Assembly (NCBI GenBank): GCA_965153455.1
Contig: OZ234503.1
Span: forward strand, 4,774,001 to 4,838,000
Length of the DNA: 64,000 nt
Origin: Sphagnum compactum
Taxonomy: Eukaryota > Bryophyta > Sphagnopsida > Sphagnales
Direction: 5' to 3'
Shown here: piece after piece, positions 62,237-64,000 of the stretch
How positions within the stretch are numbered: position 1 is the stretch's first letter
Layout: every line of letters starts with the position of its first letter
Notes under the pieces: generated by a model
The model's input: only the letters and a program-made list of their open reading frames with translations
Told to the model about the DNA's origin: nothing
The model's database searches: none
Program-made: the position numbers and the translations under genes

Positions 62237-64000
62237 TCGCACAAAGAAATTCCGTCACCTTCTTCCCTCACAACACAATCTCACAGCTCGTAGAGCTTGG
62301 GGCAGATCGGACAGAAACTCTTCCACTCCAAATCCCTCTACCTCAAGCAACGCCTTCAGATGTGATCACGAGGGCTACATAAAAAGAAAAGCACGAAATC
62401 TCAGTCTCACGCCTCTTTCTATGTCCTCAAAGACCACAACACCAACACACAACAAACCTTCTCGATTCTTCAGAAAGAGGCAGCACAAGAAAGACAAGTT
62501 CTCCGCTTCTTCACCTCATGACTTCGAACTTGGCTTGTTGGATCCGCAACTCGTTTCTGGAATTCTTGCACATTCGATTTCCAATCTCTTCGACAACCGA
62601 ACCCTCGAATATCGATCACAAACATCAGCAACAACCGAAGACCCCGGTCGTGCACAGCAAACCAAAATAATGGAGCTACCGAAACCCTAAAACCAGAACC
62701 TAGAAGACAGTGAGACGGGCATGGAAACGGGTATGTCCCAGGTTTTGAGTACAGGCTATATACCCACGTTGGGCCAGAGTGAACCGGCACCCACCAGTGC
62801 ACCAACGTGGATGGATGGTGCACTGATAGGATTCTCTTTTCTATCCCTGCGCCATCCCAGGTTCACTTTTTTTCTTTCTCAGCCCTTTCTCAGCAGCCCT
62901 GATCTCAGTTTTTTTTTTTGCAACTTTATTTTCTCCCCGCCCTCCCCCCCCTCCACCCGGTTTCTTTTTTCTTTTTTGCTTTTGAAACTTTTCCCACCCA
63001 CCCACCTACTACCCCCCACTGTCCCCCACCGACCTACTCACCTATCTATTTAAATTAAAAGGAGACTCTTCCCCATCTACCCACTCACCTATAAATTTAA
63101 AATGTGCTATTCTCATCCCCACCCACCTACCCACCCCATCTATTTTTTTACATATTTTAGGTAGGTACCTACCACACCCCACCTACATGGCTACACCTAC
63201 CTACCTGGTTGGCACTCCAATAGAACCCCCAACGGTCGAAAACGATTAGGAAAAAATAAAATGAAAGTATTGCATGGAACTTGGTCTTGTTCATTGAAGC
63301 AAAATTGATAAGGCAAAATTAAAGTAATTGTCATCCCTTGTATAAGGGTATTGCAAAACCTTTTGAAAGTTTAAAGAATGTGAAACCCCCTATGAAGGTA
63401 TTGCAGGTTTTGCTTCGATAATGTTTTCCACGATGGGGAGGTATTGCAAAGCCAACACATTTAATGCATGTTGGACACATGAGGGGCTTAAATCAAACTA
63501 TTTGATTTGCTTGTTTTAATGGTGTATTTCAGTGATGTGGAATAAATTTAACAATTATTTATGTTAGCACTAAGGTTTTAAAATTTTGGGTTATGAAAAC
63601 AACAAATATTTTATGATTTTTTGCACTTTTTTAATTTAATTCAAATATGGATTGGAGGGGGGGGGGGGGGGGATTTGGCATTTGCACATGTATGTCACAA
63701 TATACCTTCTCTTTTTTTTTTCTCTCTGAAAGAGAGTGGAAAAACGTTCACAAGCAAAACCTAAAGTAAAAGATAAGAAACACATCGTGGCTTCTATTCT
63801 TTTTTTTTTCATTTAATTTTTCAAATTAGGGTTTTTTTAGTGATTTTTTTTGTTTTTGCCTTTACTTAGGGTATTTTGTTCCCCATTACATATGGATGGT
63901 CATGGAAGTATCAATTGCATGTGGGTATTGCACATCTAGATTAAAATCCCTACATATATTCAATTGATAGTCGCTAAGAGGATAAGGATTTGTTTTTTTT
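62237..64000. other. TRAPPC11 upstream region and AT-rich flank
   Basis: About 62.24-62.7 kb is probably the TRAPPC11 leader and promoter; the plus-strand open frames across it and exon 1 look like antisense shadows. At 62.9-63.2 kb is a C-rich zone with CCCACCTAC and CTACCTAC words, like the left end of the window. From 63.25 kb the DNA is AT-rich with repeated GGTATTGCA words and a G-run at about 63657-63672. No gene is seen. Confidence 0.6.

Noticed and set aside
62001-62690. Plus-strand open frame of ~229 codons antisense to TRAPPC11 exon 1
   Set aside because: It covers the conserved TRAPPC11 N terminus on the other strand and has no homology. It is a shadow of GC-richer coding DNA.
1-64000. 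CRISPR arrays, operons, riboswitches, rRNA or complete tRNA genes
   Set aside because: The tandem repeats lack regular unique spacers, the genes are intron-split and monocistronic, and I saw no sequence that folds as an rRNA or tRNA.

Overview
This is nuclear DNA from a land plant. Every confident gene is split by GT-AG introns and belongs to a plant-typical family: a FEI-like receptor kinase, a PSY-type sulfated-peptide precursor, a UGT80 sterol glucosyltransferase, a plant-type beta-ureidopropionase, a plant TRAPPC11 and an organellar tRNA-binding OB-fold protein. The long intergenic stretches are AT-rich and carry degraded transposable elements, minisatellites and CT/CA/CAG microsatellites. 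I cannot name the species. A non-seed plant is possible but not shown. There is no prokaryotic or organellar genome signature.

Layout. 0.5-4.8 kb (-): LRR receptor kinase of the FEI type, missing its last kinase exon(s), which would lie beyond the left edge or be lost. 4.8-15.6 kb: gene-poor, with tandem repeats and MITE-like structures. 15.6-18.2 kb (-): beta-ureidopropionase, complete in six exons. 20.5-21.7 kb (+): truncated tRNA(Ile)-lysidine synthetase-like gene that stops beside a telomere-like motif. 21.7-30.9 kb: repeats, including a ~300-bp direct-repeat pair. 30.9-31.9 kb (-): three-exon PSY-like peptide precursor. 36.9-38.6 kb (+): decayed hAT-like transposase with many stops. 40.9-41.1 kb: short element with inverted termini. 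44.0-46.0 kb (-): tRNA-binding OB-fold protein with a likely transit peptide. 48.6-55.0 kb (+): sterol glucosyltransferase in 14 exons. 56.2-62.2 kb (-): TRAPPC11 in ten exons, convergent with the glucosyltransferase.

I built exon models by hand from conserved protein segments, GT/AG borders and codon phase. In the four complete conserved genes and the PSY gene all exon phases close into one open frame: 415 aa for beta-ureidopropionase, 145 aa for the PSY precursor, 235 aa for the OB-fold protein, 720 aa for the glucosyltransferase and 1217 aa for TRAPPC11. The genes do not form a pathway cluster. They are ordinary scattered plant genes. The most interesting items are the atypical PSY peptide, the truncated TilS-like gene with its adjacent telomere-like motif, the hAT fossil, and local tandem duplications placed on splice donors or just upstream of start codons.
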